Shown here piece after piece: positions 26,001 to 38,747 of a stretch of 64,000 nt of DNA. Made by a program: the position numbers and the translations under genes. The notes under the pieces were generated by a model. It did not search any database, had not been told where the DNA came from, and worked only from the letters and a program-made list of their open reading frames with translations. Position 1 is the first letter of the stretch. Each line of letters begins with the position of its first letter. This DNA is from Gordius sp. MW1 (taxonomy: Eukaryota; Nematomorpha; Gordioida; Gordea; Gordiidae): positions 12,780,060-12,844,059 of the forward strand of contig OZ038529.1 in assembly GCA_964036665.1 (NCBI GenBank), written 5' to 3'.

Positions 26001-28088
26001 GAAAACTGCTCTATGCGATTATGATTTCAAAGTAATAGTTTTAAGATTCTGATAAATTTTTACTTGGGATCATAGAAACCACGTCTGAAAACCACAACTT
26101 TCATCGGATGAATACGGTTCAAAGAAAAATATGTGAAAATTTTTGAGGTAAAAATATTTATTTTTTTCGATTCTATGTGCAAGAGCATGAAAAAATATAT
26201 AAAAGTAAGCCAATTTGAGAATCCTATTATGCTCGATTGACTTCCGAAAAGGGGTTTTAAGCTGCGAGAACTATCATTTTGACAAAAGACAACGTTTTAT
26301 TGTTGCGATTAGTTTGTTGTATCGCAACGTGATGCTTAATTTTTGAAAATGGCTCTATGCGATCATGATTTCAAAGTAATAGTTTTCAGATTCTGATAAA
26401 TTTTTACTTGGGATCATAGAAACCACGTCTGAAAACGACAACTTTCATCGGATGAATACGGTTCAAAGAAAAATATGTGAACATTTTGAGGTAAAAATAT
26501 TTATTTTTTTCAATTCTATGTAAAAGAGCATGAAAAAATTTATAAAAGTAAGCCAATTTGAGAATCCTATTATCCTCGATTGACTTCCGAAAAGAGGTTT
26601 TAAGCTGCGAGAACTATCATTTTGACAAAAGACAACGTTTTATGTTGCGATTAGTTTGTTGTATCGCAACGTGATGCTTAATTTTTAAAAATGGCTCTAT
26701 GCGATCATGATTTCAAAGTAATAGTTTTAGATTCTGATAAATTTTTTCTTGGGATCATAGAAACCACGTCTGAAAACGACAACTTTCATCGGATGAATAC
26801 GGTTCAAAGAAAAATATGCGAAAAATTTTGAGGTAAAAATATTTATTTTTTTCAATTCTATGTGAAAGAGCATGAAAAAATATATAAAAGTAAGCCAATT
26901 TGAGAATCCTATTATCCTCGATTGACTTCCGAAAAGAGGTTTTAAGCTGCGAGAACTATCATTTTGACAAAAGACAACGTTTTATTGTTGCGATTAGTTT
27001 GTTGTATCGCAGCGTGAGTGCTTAATTTTTCAAAAATGCACTATGCGATCATTATTTCAAAGTATTTTCTGATTCTGATAAATTTTTACTTGGGATCATA
27101 GAAACCACGTCTGAAAACGACAACTTTCATCGGATGAATACTGTTCAAAGAAAAATATGTGAAAAATTTTGAGGTAAAAATATTTATTTTTTTAGATTCT
27201 ATGTGAAAGAGCATGAAAAAATATATAAAAGTAAGCCAATTTGAGAATCCTATTATCCTCGATTGACTTCCGAAAAGAGGTTTTAAGCTGCGAGAACTAT
27301 CATTTTGACAAAAGACAACGTTTTATTGTTGCGATTAGTTTGTTGTATCGCAACGTGAGTGCTGAATTTTTGAAAACTGCTTTATGCGATTATGATTTCA
27401 AAGTAATAGTTTTAAGATTCTGATAAATTTTTACTTGGGATCATAGAAACCACGTCTGAAAACCACAACTTTCATCGGATGAATACGGTTCAAAGAAAAA
27501 TATGTGAAAATTTTTGAGGTAAAAATATTTATTTTTTTCGATTCTATGTGCAAGAGCATGAAAAATATATAAAAGTAAGCCAATTTGAGAATCCTATTAT
27601 GCTCGATTGACTTCCGAAAAGGGGTTTTAAGCTGCGAGAACTATCATTTTGACAAAAGACAACGTTTTATTGTTGCGATTAGTTTGTTGTATCGCAACGT
27701 GATGCTTAATTTTTGAAAATGGCTCTATGCGATCATGATTTCAAAGTAATAGTTTTCAGATTCTGATAAATTTTTTCTTGGGATCATAGAAACCACGTCT
27801 GAAAACGACAACTTTCATCGGATGAATACGGTTCAAAGAAAAATATGTGAACATTTTGAGGTAAAAATATTTATTTTTTTCAATTCTATGTGAAAGAGCA
27901 TGAAAAAATATATAAAAGTAAGCCAATTTGAGAATCCTATTATCCTCGATTGACTTCCGAAAAGAGGTTTTAAGCTGCGAGAACTATCATTTTGACAAAA
28001 GACAACGTTTTATTGTTGCGATTAGTTTGTTGTATCGCAACGTGATGCTTAATTTTTGAAAATGGCTCTATGCGATCATGATTTCAAA
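23090..28088. repeat. 7-monomer higher-order repeat zone (~2396-bp offset) with one slipped monomer
   Basis: Monomers start at 23220, 23563, 23904, 24248, 24591, 24932, 25276, 25619, 25958, 26302, 26644, 26987, 27328, 27672 and 28015. The stretch 24178-25692 recurs at 26574-28088 (offset 2396, seven monomers). The preceding stretch, about 23090-24180, recurs near 25150-26230 at about 2054 (six monomers). The difference is one extra monomer at 26302. Markers are TGTGCAAGAG with TATTATGCTCG, GTGAACATTTTG, TATTTTATCGC and GTTTTATGTTGCG. About four single-base differences separate the 2396-bp copies by eye. Confidence 0.88.
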
Positions 28089-31000
28089 GTAATAGTTTTT
28101 AGATTCTGATAAATTTTTTCTTGGGATCATATAAACCACGTCTGAAAACGACAACTTTCATCGGATGAATACGGTTCAAAGAAAAATATGTGAAAAGTTT
28201 TGAGGTAAAAATATTTATTTTTTTCAATTCTATGTGAAAGAGCATGGAAAAATATATAAAAGTAAGCCAATTTGAGAATCCTATTATCCTCGATTGACTT
28301 CCCAAAAGAGGTTTTAAGCTGCGAGAACTATCATTTTGACAAAAGACAACGTTTTATTGTTGCGATTAGTTTGTTGTATCGCAACGTGAGTGCTTAATTT
28401 TTCCAAAATGCACTATGCGATCATGATTTCAAAGTATTTTCTGATTGTGATAAATTTTTACTTGGGATCATAGAAACCACGTCTGAAAACGACAACTTTC
28501 ATCGGATGAATACGGTTCAAAGAAAAATATGTGAAAAATTTTGAGGTAAAAATATTTATTTTTTTCACTTCTATGTGAAAGAGCATGAAAAAATATACAA
28601 AAGTAAGCCAATTTGAGAATCCTATTATCCTCGATTGACTTCCGAAAAGAGGTTTTAAGCTGCGAGAACTATCATTTTGGCAAAAGACAACGTTTTATTG
28701 TTGCGATTAGTTTGTTGTATCGCAACGTGATGCTTAATTTTTGAAAATGGCTCTATGCGATCATGATTTCAAAGTACTAGTTTTCAGATTCTGATAAATT
28801 TTTACTTGGGATCATAGAAACCACGTCTGAAAACGACAACTTTCATCGGATGCATACGGTTGAAAGAAAAATATGTAAAAAATTTTGAGGTAAAAATATT
28901 TATTTTTTTCAATTCTATGTGAAAGAACATGAAAAAATATATAAAAGTAAGCCAATTTGAGAATCCTATTATCCTCGATTGACTTCCGAAAAGAGGTTTT
29001 AAGCTGCGAGAACTATCATTTTGACAAAAGACAACGTTTTATTGTTGCGATTAGTTTGTTGTATCGCAACGTGAGTGCTGAATTTTTGAAAACTGCTCTA
29101 TGCGATTATGATTTCAAAGTAATAGTTTTAAGATTCTGATAAATTTTTACTTGGGATCATAGAAACCACGTCTGAAAACCACAACTTTCATCGGATGCAT
29201 ACGGTTGAAAGAAAAATATGTGAAAAATTTTGAGGTAAAAATATTTATTTTTTTCAATTCTATGTGAAAGAGCATGAAAAAATATATAAAAGTAAGCCAA
29301 TTTGAGAATCCTATTATCCTCGATTGACTTCCGAAAAGAGGTTTTAAGCTGCGAGAACTATCATTTTGACAAAAGACAACGTTTTATTGTTGCGATTAGT
29401 TTGTTGTATCGCAACGTGAGTGCTGAATTTTTGAAAACTGCTCTATGCGATTATGATTTCAAAGTAATAGTTTTAAGATTCTGATAAATTTTTACTTGGG
29501 ATCATAGAAACCACGTCTGAAAACCACAACTTTCATCGGATGAATACGGTTCAAAGAAAAATATGTGAAAATTTTTGAGGTAAAAATATTTATTTTTTTC
29601 GATTATATGTGCAAGAGCATGAAAAAATATATAAAAGTAAGCCAATTTGAGAATCCTATTATGCTCGATTGACTTCCGAAAAGGGGTTTTAAGCTGCGAG
29701 AACTATCATTTTGACAAAAGACAACGTTTTATTGTTGCGATTAGTTTGTTGTATCGCAACCTGAGTGCTTAATTTTTCCAAAATGCACTATGCGATCATG
29801 ATTTCAAAGTATTTTCTGATTCTGATAAATTTTTACTTGGGATCATAGAAACCACGTCTGAAAACGACAACTTTCATCGGATGAATACGGTTCAAAGAAA
29901 AATATGTGAAAAATTTTGAGGTAAAAATATTTATTTTTTTTACTTCTATGTGAAAGAGCATGAAAAAATATATAAAAGTAAGCCAATTTGAGAATCCTAT
30001 TATCCTCGATTGACTTCCGAAAAGAGGTTTTAAGCTGCGAGAACTATCATTTTTGCAAAAGACAACGTGCGATTAGTTTGTTGTATCGCAACGTGATGCT
30101 TAATTTTTGAAAATGGCTCTATGCGATCATGATTTCAAAGTACTAGTTTACAGATTCTGATAAATTTTTACTTGGGATCATAGAAACCACGTCTGAAAAC
30201 GACAACTTTCATCGGATGCATACGATTGAAAGAAAAATATGTGAAAAATTTTGAGGTAAAAATATTTATTTTTTTCAATTCTATGTGAAAGAGCATGAAA
30301 AAATATATAAAAGTAAGCCAATTTGAGAATCCTATTATCCTCGATTGACTTCCGAATAGAGGTTTTAAACTGCGAGAACTATCATTTTGACAAAAGACAA
30401 CGTTTTATTGTTGCGATTAGTTTGTTGTATCGCAACGTGATGCTTAATTTTTGAAAATGGCTCTATGCTATTATGATTTCAAAGTAATAGTTTTTAGATT
30501 CTGATAAATTTTTAATTGGGATCATAGAAACCACGTCTGATAACGACAACTTTCATCGGATGAATACGGTTCAAAGAAAAATATGTGAAAAATTTTGAGG
30601 TAAAAATATTTATTTTTTTCGAATCTACGTGAAAGAGCATGAAAAAATATATAAAAGTAAGCCAATTTGAGAATCCTATTATCCTCGATTGACTTCCGAA
30701 AAGAGGTTTTAAGCTGCGAGAACTATCATTTTGACAAAAGACAACGTTTTATTGTTGCGATTAGTTTGTTGTATCGCAACGTGATGCTTAATTTTTGAAA
30801 CTGGCTCTATGCGATCATGATTTTAAATTAGTAGTTTTCAGTCTGATAAATTTTTACTTGGGATCATAGAAACCACGTCTGAAAACGACAACTTTCATCG
30901 GATGAATACGATTCAAAGAAAAATATGTGAAAAATTTTGAGGTAAAAATATTTATTTTTTTCGATTGTATGTGAAAGAGCATGAAAAAATATGTAAAAGT

Positions 31001-31440
31001 AAGCCAATTTGAGAATCCTATTATCCTCGATTTACTTCCGAAAAGAGGTTTAAGCTGCCAGAAGTATTCATTTTGACAAAAGACAACGTTTTATTGTTGC
31101 GATTAGTTTGTTGTATCGCAACGTGAGTGCTGAATTTTTGAAAACTGCTCTATGCGATTATGATTTCAAAGTAATAGTTTTTAGATTCTGATAAATTTTT
31201 ACTTGGGATCATAGAAACCACGTCTGAAAACCACAACTTTCATCGGATGAATACGGTTCAAAGAAAAATATGTGAAAAATTTTGAGGTTAAAATATTTAT
31301 TTTTTTCAATTCTATGTGCAAGAGCATGAAAAAATATATAAAAGTAAGCCAATTTGAGAATCCTATTATCCTCGATTGACTTCCGAAAAGAGGTTTTAAG
31401 CTGCGAGAATTATCATTTTGACAAAAGACAACGTTTTATT
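28089..31440. repeat. Array segment with 1- and 4-monomer duplications
   Basis: Monomers start at 28359, 28700, 29044, 29389, 29734, 30067, 30410, 30754 and 31096. Those at 29044 and 29389 are adjacent copies (offset 345). The pair 28359/28700 resembles 29734/30067 at an offset of about 1375. At 30067 a deletion of about 9 bp joins ACAACG directly to TGCGATT and shortens the left arm of the inverted repeat. The monomer at 30067 is the last I saw with the GATGCATAC variant. Confidence 0.86.
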
Positions 31441-33417
31441 GTTGCGATTAGTTTGTTGTATCTCAACGTGAGTGCTTAATTTTTCAAAAATGCACTATGC
31501 GATCATGATTTCAAAGTAATATTTTTCTGATTCTGATAAATTTTTACTTGGGATCATAGAAACCACGTCTGAAAACGACAACTTTCTACGGATGAATACG
31601 GTTCAAAGAAAAATATGTGAAAAATTTTGAGGTAAAAATATTTATTTTTTCGATTCTATGTGAAAGAGCATGAAAAAATATATAAAAGTAAGCTAATTTG
31701 AGAATCCTATTATCCTCGATTTACTTCCGAAAAGAGGTTTTAAGCTGCGAGAACTATCATTTTGACAAAAGACAACGTTTTATTGTTGCGATTTGTTGTA
31801 TCGCAACGTGATGCTTAATTTTTGAAAATGGCTCTATGCGATCATGATTTCAATATAATAGTTTTCATCTGATAAATTTTTACTTGGGATCATAGAAACC
31901 ACGTCTGAAAACGACAACTTTCATCGGATGAATACGGTTCAAAGAAAAATATGTGAAAAATTTTGAGGTAAAAATATTTATTTTTTTCGATTCTATGTGG
32001 TAGAGAATGAAAAAATATATAAAAGTAAGCCAATTTGAGAATCCTATTATCCTCGATTGACTTGCGAAAAGAGGTTTTAAGCTGCGAGAACTATCATTTT
32101 GACAAAAGACAACGTTTTATTGTTGCGATTAGTTTGTTGTATCGCAACGTGATGCTTAATTTTTGAAAATGGCTCTATGCGATCATGATTTCAAAGTAAT
32201 AGACCACGTCTGAAAACGACAACTTTCATAGGATGAATACGGTTCAAAGAAAAATATGTGAAAAATTTTGAGGTAAAAATGTTTATTTTTTTCAATTCTA
32301 TGTGAAAGAGCATGAAAAAATATATAGTAAGCCAATTTGAGAATCCTATTATCCTCGATTGACTTGCGAAAAGAGGTTTTAAGCTGCGAGAACTATCATT
32401 TTGACAAAAGACAACGTTTTATTGTTGCGATTAGTTTGTTGTATCGCAACGTGATGCTTAATTTTTGAAAATGGCTCTATGCGATCATGATTTCAAAGTA
32501 ATAGTTTTCATCTGATAAATTTTTACTTGCGATCATAGAAACCACGTCTGAAAACGACAACTTTCATCGGATGAATACGGTTCAAAGAAAAATATGTGAA
32601 AAATTTTGAGGTAAAAATATTTATTTTTTCGATTCTATGTGAAAGAGCATGAAAAAATATATAAAAGTAAGCCAATTTGAGAATCCTATTATCCTCGATT
32701 TACTTCAGAAAAGAGGTTTTAAGCTGCCAGAACTATCATTTTGACAAAAGACAACGTTTTATTGTTGCGATTAGTTTGTTGTATCGCAACGTAAGTGCTT
32801 AATTTTTCAAAAATGCACTATGCGATCATGATTTCAAAGCTATATTTTTCTGATTCTGATAACTTTTTACTTGGGAGCATAGAAACCACGTCTGAAAACG
32901 ACAACTTTCATCGGATGAATACGGTTCAAAGAAAAATATGTGAAAAATTTTGAGGTAAAAATATTTATTTTTTTCGATTCTATGTGAAAGAGCATGAAAA
33001 AATATATAAAAGTAAGCCAATTTGAGAATCCTATTATCCTCGATTGACTTGCGAAAAGAGGTTTTAAGCTGCGAGAACTATCATTTTGACAAAAGACAAC
33101 GTTTTATTGTTGCGATTAGTTGTTGTATCGCAACGTGAGTGCTTAATTTTTCAAAAATGCACTATGCGATAATGATTTCAAAGTAATATTTTTCTGATTC
33201 TGATAAATTTTTACTTGGGATCATAGAAACCACGTCTGAAAACGACAACTTTCTACGGATGAATACGGTTCAAAGAAAAATATGTGAAAAATTTTGAGGT
33301 AAAAATATTTGTTTTTTTCGATTCTATGTGAAAGAGCATGAAAAAATATATAAAAGTAAGCCAATTTGAGAATCCTATTATCCTCGATTGACTTCCGAAA
33401 AGAGGTTTTAAGCTGCG
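31441..33417. repeat. Array segment where the short-loop and ~36-bp-deleted monomers first appear
   Basis: Monomers start at 31441, 31785, 32122, 32424, 32764 and 33109. The one at 31785 is the first with a 7-nt loop between the inverted-repeat arms. The one at 32122 (302 bp, shortest in the window) has lost about 36 bp, so that GTAATAG is joined to ACCACGTC. The trio from 31441 resembles that from 33109 (offset about 1668), sharing ACTTTCTACGG. Confidence 0.88.
32122..32423. repeat. Shortest monomer (302 bp), ~36-bp internal deletion
   Basis: GTAATAG is joined directly to ACCACGTC, removing the stretch that normally contains CTGATAAATTTTTACTTG and GATCATAGAA. The same joint occurs at 33790 and 36469 (305 bp each), so it was made once and copied. 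A second small loss is the AAAA in ATATATAGTAAGCC near 32322, which the 33790 and 36469 copies do not share. Confidence 0.85.
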
Positions 33418-36096
33418 AGAACTATCATTTTGACAAAAGACAACGTTTTATTGTTGCGATTTGTTGTATCGCAACGTGATGCTTAATTTTTGAAAATGGC
33501 TCTATGCGATCATGATTTCAATATAATAGTTTTCATCTGATAAATTTTTACTTGGGATCATAGAAACCACGTCTGAAAACGACAACTTTCATCGGATGAA
33601 TACGGTTCAAAGAAAAATATGTGAAAAATTTTGAGGTAAAAATATTTATTTTTTTCGATTCTATGTGAAAGAGCATGAAAAAATATATAAAAGTAAGCCA
33701 ATTTGAGAATCCTATTATCCTCGATTGACTTGCGAAAAGAGGTTTTAAGCTGCGAGAACTATCATTTTGACAAAAGACAACGTTTTATTGTTGCGATTAG
33801 TTTGTTGTATCGCAACGTGATGCTTAATTTTTGAAAATGGCTCTATGCGATCATGATTTCAAAGTAATAGACCACGTCTGAAAACGACAACTTTCATAGG
33901 ATGAATACGGTTCAAAGAAAAATATGTGAAAAATTTTGAGGTAAAAATATTTGTTTTTTTCGATTCTATGTGAAAGAGCATGAAAAAATATATAAAAGTA
34001 AGCCAATTTGAGAATCCTATTATCCTCGATTGACTTCCGAAAAGAGGTTTTAAGCTGCGAGAACTATCATTTTGACAAAAGACAACGTTTTATTGTTGCG
34101 ATTTGTTGTATCGCAACGTGATGCTTAATTTTTGAAAATGGCTCTATGCGATCATGATTTCAATATAATAGTTTTCATCTGATAAATTTTTACTTGGGAT
34201 CATAGAAACCACGTCTGAAAACGACAACTTTCATCGGATGAATACGGTTCAAAGAAAAATATGTGAAAAATTTTGAGGTAAAAATATTTATTTTTTCGAT
34301 TCTATGTGAAAGAGCATGAAAAAATATATAAAAGTAAGCCAATTTGAGAATCCTATTATCCTCGATTTACTTCCGAAAAGAGGTTTTAAGCTGCCAGAAC
34401 TATCATTTTGACAAAAGACAACGTTTTATTGTTGCGATTAGTTTGTTGTATCGCAACGTGATGCTTAATTTTTGAAAATGGCTCTATGCGATCATGATTT
34501 CAAAGTAATAGTTTTCATCTGATAAATTTTTACTTGCGATCATAGAAACCACGTCTGAAAACGACAACTTTCATCGGATGAATACGGTTCAAAGAAAAAT
34601 ATGTGAAAAATTTTGAGGTAAAAATATTTATTTTTTCGATTCTATGTGAAAGAGCATGAAAAAATATATAAAAGTAAGCTAATTTGAGAATCCTATTATC
34701 CTCGATTTACTTCCGAAAAGAGGTTTTAAGCTGCCAGAACTATCATTTTGACAAAAGACAACGTTTTATTGTTGCGATTAGTTTGTTGTATCGCAACGTG
34801 ATGCTTAATTTTTGAAAATGGCTCTATGCGATCATGATTTCAAAGTAATATTTTTCTGATTCTGATAAATTTTTACTTGGGATCATAGAAACCACGTCTG
34901 AAAACGACAACTTTCATCGGATGAATACGGTTCAAAGAAAAATATGTGAAAAATTTTGAGGTAAAAATATTTGTTTTTTTCAATTCTATGTGAAAGAGCA
35001 TGAAAAAATATATAAAAGTAAGCCAATTTGAGAATCCTATTATCCTCGATTGACTTCCGAAAAGAGGTTTTAAGCTGCGAGAACTATCATTTTGACAAAA
35101 GACAACGTTTTATTGTTGCAATTTGTTGTATCGCAACGTGATGCTTAATTTTTGAAAATGGCTCTATGCGATCATGATTTCAATGTAATAGTTTTCATCT
35201 GATAAATTTTTACTTGGGATCATAGAAACCACGTCTGAAAACGACAACTTTCATCGGATGAATACGGTTCAAAGAAAAATATGTGAAAAATTTTGAGGTA
35301 AAATATTTATTTTTTTCAATTCTATGTGAAAGAGCATGAAAATATATATAAAAGTAAGCCATTTTGAGAATCCTATTATCCTCGATTGACTTCCGAAAAG
35401 CGGTTTTAAGCTGCGAGAACTATCATTTTGACAAAAGACAACGTTTTATTGTTGCGATTAGTTTGTTGTATCGCAACGTGAGTGCTTAATTTTTCAAAAA
35501 TGCACTATGCGATCATGATTTCAAAGTAATATTTTTCTGATTCTGATAAGTTTTTACTTGGGATCATAGAAACCACGTCTGAAAACAACAACTTTCATCT
35601 GATGAATATGGTTCAAAGAAAAATATGTGAAAAATTTTGAGTTAAAAATATTTGTTTTTTTCGATTCTATGTGAAAGAGCATGAAAAAATATATAAAAGT
35701 AAGCCAATTTGAGAATCCTATTATCCTCGATTGACTTCCGAAAAGAGGTTTTAAGCTGCGAGAACTATCATTTTGACAAAAGACAACGTTTTATTGTTGC
35801 GATTTGTTGTATCGCAACGTGATGCTTAATTTTTGAAAATGGCTCTATGCGATCATGATTTCAAAGTAATAGTTTTCATCTGATAAATTTTTACTTGCGA
35901 TCATAGAAACCACGTCTGAAAACGACAACTTTCATCGGATGAATACGGTTCAAAGAAAAATATGTGAAAAATTTTGAGGTAAAAATATTTATTTTTTCGA
36001 TTCTATGTGAAAGAGCATGAAAAAATATATAAAAGTAAGCCAATTTGAGAATCCTATTATCCTCGATTTACTTCCGAAAAGAGGTTTTAAGCTGCC
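33418..36096. repeat. 8-monomer higher-order repeat, copy 1 (2679 bp)
   Basis: Monomers start at 33453, 33790, 34095, 34431, 34771, 35115, 35451 and 35796. Each landmark recurs exactly 2679 bp later. The unit contains four short-loop monomers (33453, 34095, 35115, 35796), one 305-bp deleted monomer (33790) and one with TCATCTGATGAATATGG (35451). The left edge is set by the CTGCGAG versus CTGCCAG difference at 33417/36096. Confidence 0.95.
33453..33475. other. Short-loop form of the inverted repeat (7-nt spacer)
   Basis: GTTGCGAT (33453-33460) and ATCGCAAC (33468-33475) are both intact, but the spacer is TTGTTGT instead of the usual 11 nt. Other monomers with the 4-bp loss start at 31785, 34095, 35115, 35796, 36132, 36774, 37794, 38475, 39491, 39831, 40853, 41869, 42209, 43575, 45974, 49406, 53180, 55578 and 59014. 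Those at 35115, 37794, 39491, 39831, 41869 and 42209 also carry GTTGCAAT, which introduces one mismatch in the stem. Confidence 0.85.
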
Positions 36097-38747
36097 AGAA
36101 CTATCATTTTGACAAAAGACAACGTTTTATTGTTGCGATTTGTTGTATCGCAACGTGATGCTTAATTTTTGAAAATGGCTCTATGCGATCATGATTTCAA
36201 TATAATAGTTTTCATCTGATAAATTTTTACTTGGGATCATAGAAACCACGTCTGAAAACGACAACTTTCATCGGATGAATACGGTTCAAAGAAAAATATG
36301 TGAAAAATTTTGAGGTAAAAATATTTATTTTTTTCGATTCTATGTGAAAGAGCATGAAAAAATATATAAAAGTAAGCCAATTTGAGAATCCTATTATCCT
36401 CGATTGACTTGCGAAAAGAGGTTTTAAGCTGCGAGAACTATCATTTTGACAAAAGACAACGTTTTATTGTTGCGATTAGTTTGTTGTATCGCAACGTGAT
36501 GCTTAATTTTTGAAAATGGCTCTATGCGATCATGATTTCAAAGTAATAGACCACGTCTGAAAACGACAACTTTCATAGGATGAATACGGTTCAAAGAAAA
36601 ATATGTGAAAAATTTTGAGGTAAAAATATTTGTTTTTTTCGATTCTATGTGAAAGAGCATGAAAAAATATATAAAAGTAAGCCAATTTGAGAATCCTATT
36701 ATCCTCGATTGACTTCCGAAAAGAGGTTTTAAGCTGCGAGAACTATCATTTTGACAAAAGACAACGTTTTATTGTTGCGATTTGTTGTATCGCAACGTGA
36801 TGCTTAATTTTTGAAAATGGCTCTATGCGATCATGATTTCAATATAATAGTTTTCATCTGATAAATTTTTACTTGGGATCATAGAAACCACGTCTGAAAA
36901 CGACAACTTTCATCGGATGAATACGGTTCAAAGAAAAATATGTGAAAAATTTTGAGGTAAAAATATTTATTTTTTCGATTCTATGTGAAAGAGCATGAAA
37001 AAATATATAAAAGTAAGCCAATTTGAGAATCCTATTATCCTCGATTTACTTCCGAAAAGAGGTTTTAAGCTGCCAGAACTATCATTTTGACAAAAGACAA
37101 CGTTTTATTGTTGCGATTAGTTTGTTGTATCGCAACGTGATGCTTAATTTTTGAAAATGGCTCTATGCGATCATGATTTCAAAGTAATAGTTTTCATCTG
37201 ATAAATTTTTACTTGCGATCATAGAAACCACGTCTGAAAACGACAACTTTCATCGGATGAATACGGTTCAAAGAAAAATATGTGAAAAATTTTGAGGTAA
37301 AAATATTTATTTTTTCGATTCTATGTGAAAGAGCATGAAAAAATATATAAAAGTAAGCTAATTTGAGAATCCTATTATCCTCGATTTACTTCCGAAAAGA
37401 GGTTTTAAGCTGCCAGAACTATCATTTTGACAAAAGACAACGTTTTATTGTTGCGATTAGTTTGTTGTATCGCAACGTGATGCTTAATTTTTGAAAATGG
37501 CTCTATGCGATCATGATTTCAAAGTAATATTTTTCTGATTCTGATAAATTTTTACTTGGGATCATAGAAACCACGTCTGAAAACGACAACTTTCATCGGA
37601 TGAATACGGTTCAAAGAAAAATATGTGAAAAATTTTGAGGTAAAAATATTTGTTTTTTTCAATTCTATGTGAAAGAGCATGAAAAAATATATAAAAGTAA
37701 GCCAATTTGAGAATCCTATTATCCTCGATTGACTTCCGAAAAGAGGTTTTAAGCTGCGAGAAATATCATTTTGACAAAAGACAACGTTTTATTGTTGCAA
37801 TTTGTTGTATCGCAACGTGATGCTTAATTTTTGAAAATGGCTCTATGCGATCATGATTTCAATGTAATAGTTTTCATCTGATAAATTTTTACTTGGGATC
37901 ATAGAAACCACGTCTGAAAACGACAACTTTCATCGGATGAATACGGTTCAAAGAAAAATATGTGAAAAATTTTGAGGTAAAATATTTATTTTTTTCAATT
38001 CTATGTGAAAGAGCATGAAAATATATATAAAAGTAAGCCATTTTGAGAATCCTATTATCCTCGATTGACTTCCGAAAAGCGGTTTTAAGCTGCGAGAACT
38101 ATCATTTTGACAAAAGACAACGTTTTATTGTTGCGATTAGTTTGTTGTATCGCAACGTGAGTGCTTAATTTTTCAAAAATGCACTATGCGATCATGATTT
38201 CAAAGTAATATTTTTCTGATTCTGATAAGTTTTTACTTGGGATCATAGAAACCACGTCTGAAAACAACAACTTTCATCTGATGAATATGGTTCAAAGAAA
38301 AATATGTGAAAAATTTTGAGTTAAAAATATTTGTTTTTTTCGATTCTATGTGAAAGAGCATGAAAAAATATATAAAAGTAAGCCAATTTGAGAATCCTAT
38401 TATCCTCGATTGACTTCCGAAAAGAGGTTTTAAGCTGCGAGAACTATCATTTTGACAAAAGACAACGTTTTATTGTTGCGATTTGTTGTATCGCAACGTG
38501 ATGCTTAATTTTTGAAAATGGCTCTATGCGATCATGATTTCAAAGTAATAGTTTTCATCTGATAAATTTTTACTTGCGATCATAGAAACCACGTCTGAAA
38601 ACGACAACTTTCATCGGATGAATACGGTTCAAAGAAAAATATGTGAAAAATTTTGAGGTAAAAATATTTATTTTTTCGATTCTATGTGAAAGAGCATGAA
38701 AAAATATATAAAAGTAAGCCAATTTGAGAATCCTATTATCCTCGATT
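36097..38747. repeat. 8-monomer higher-order repeat, copy 2 (offset 2679 bp)
   Basis: Monomers start at 36132, 36469, 36774, 37110, 37450, 37794, 38130 and 38475, at a constant offset of 2679 bp from copy 1. I noticed one difference in about 2650 bp, GAGAAATATC at 37763 versus GAGAACTATC. The match ends at 38748, where copy 1 has CGATTTACTT and copy 2 has CGATTGACTT. The last part already belongs to the next, 7-monomer, unit. Confidence 0.95.
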
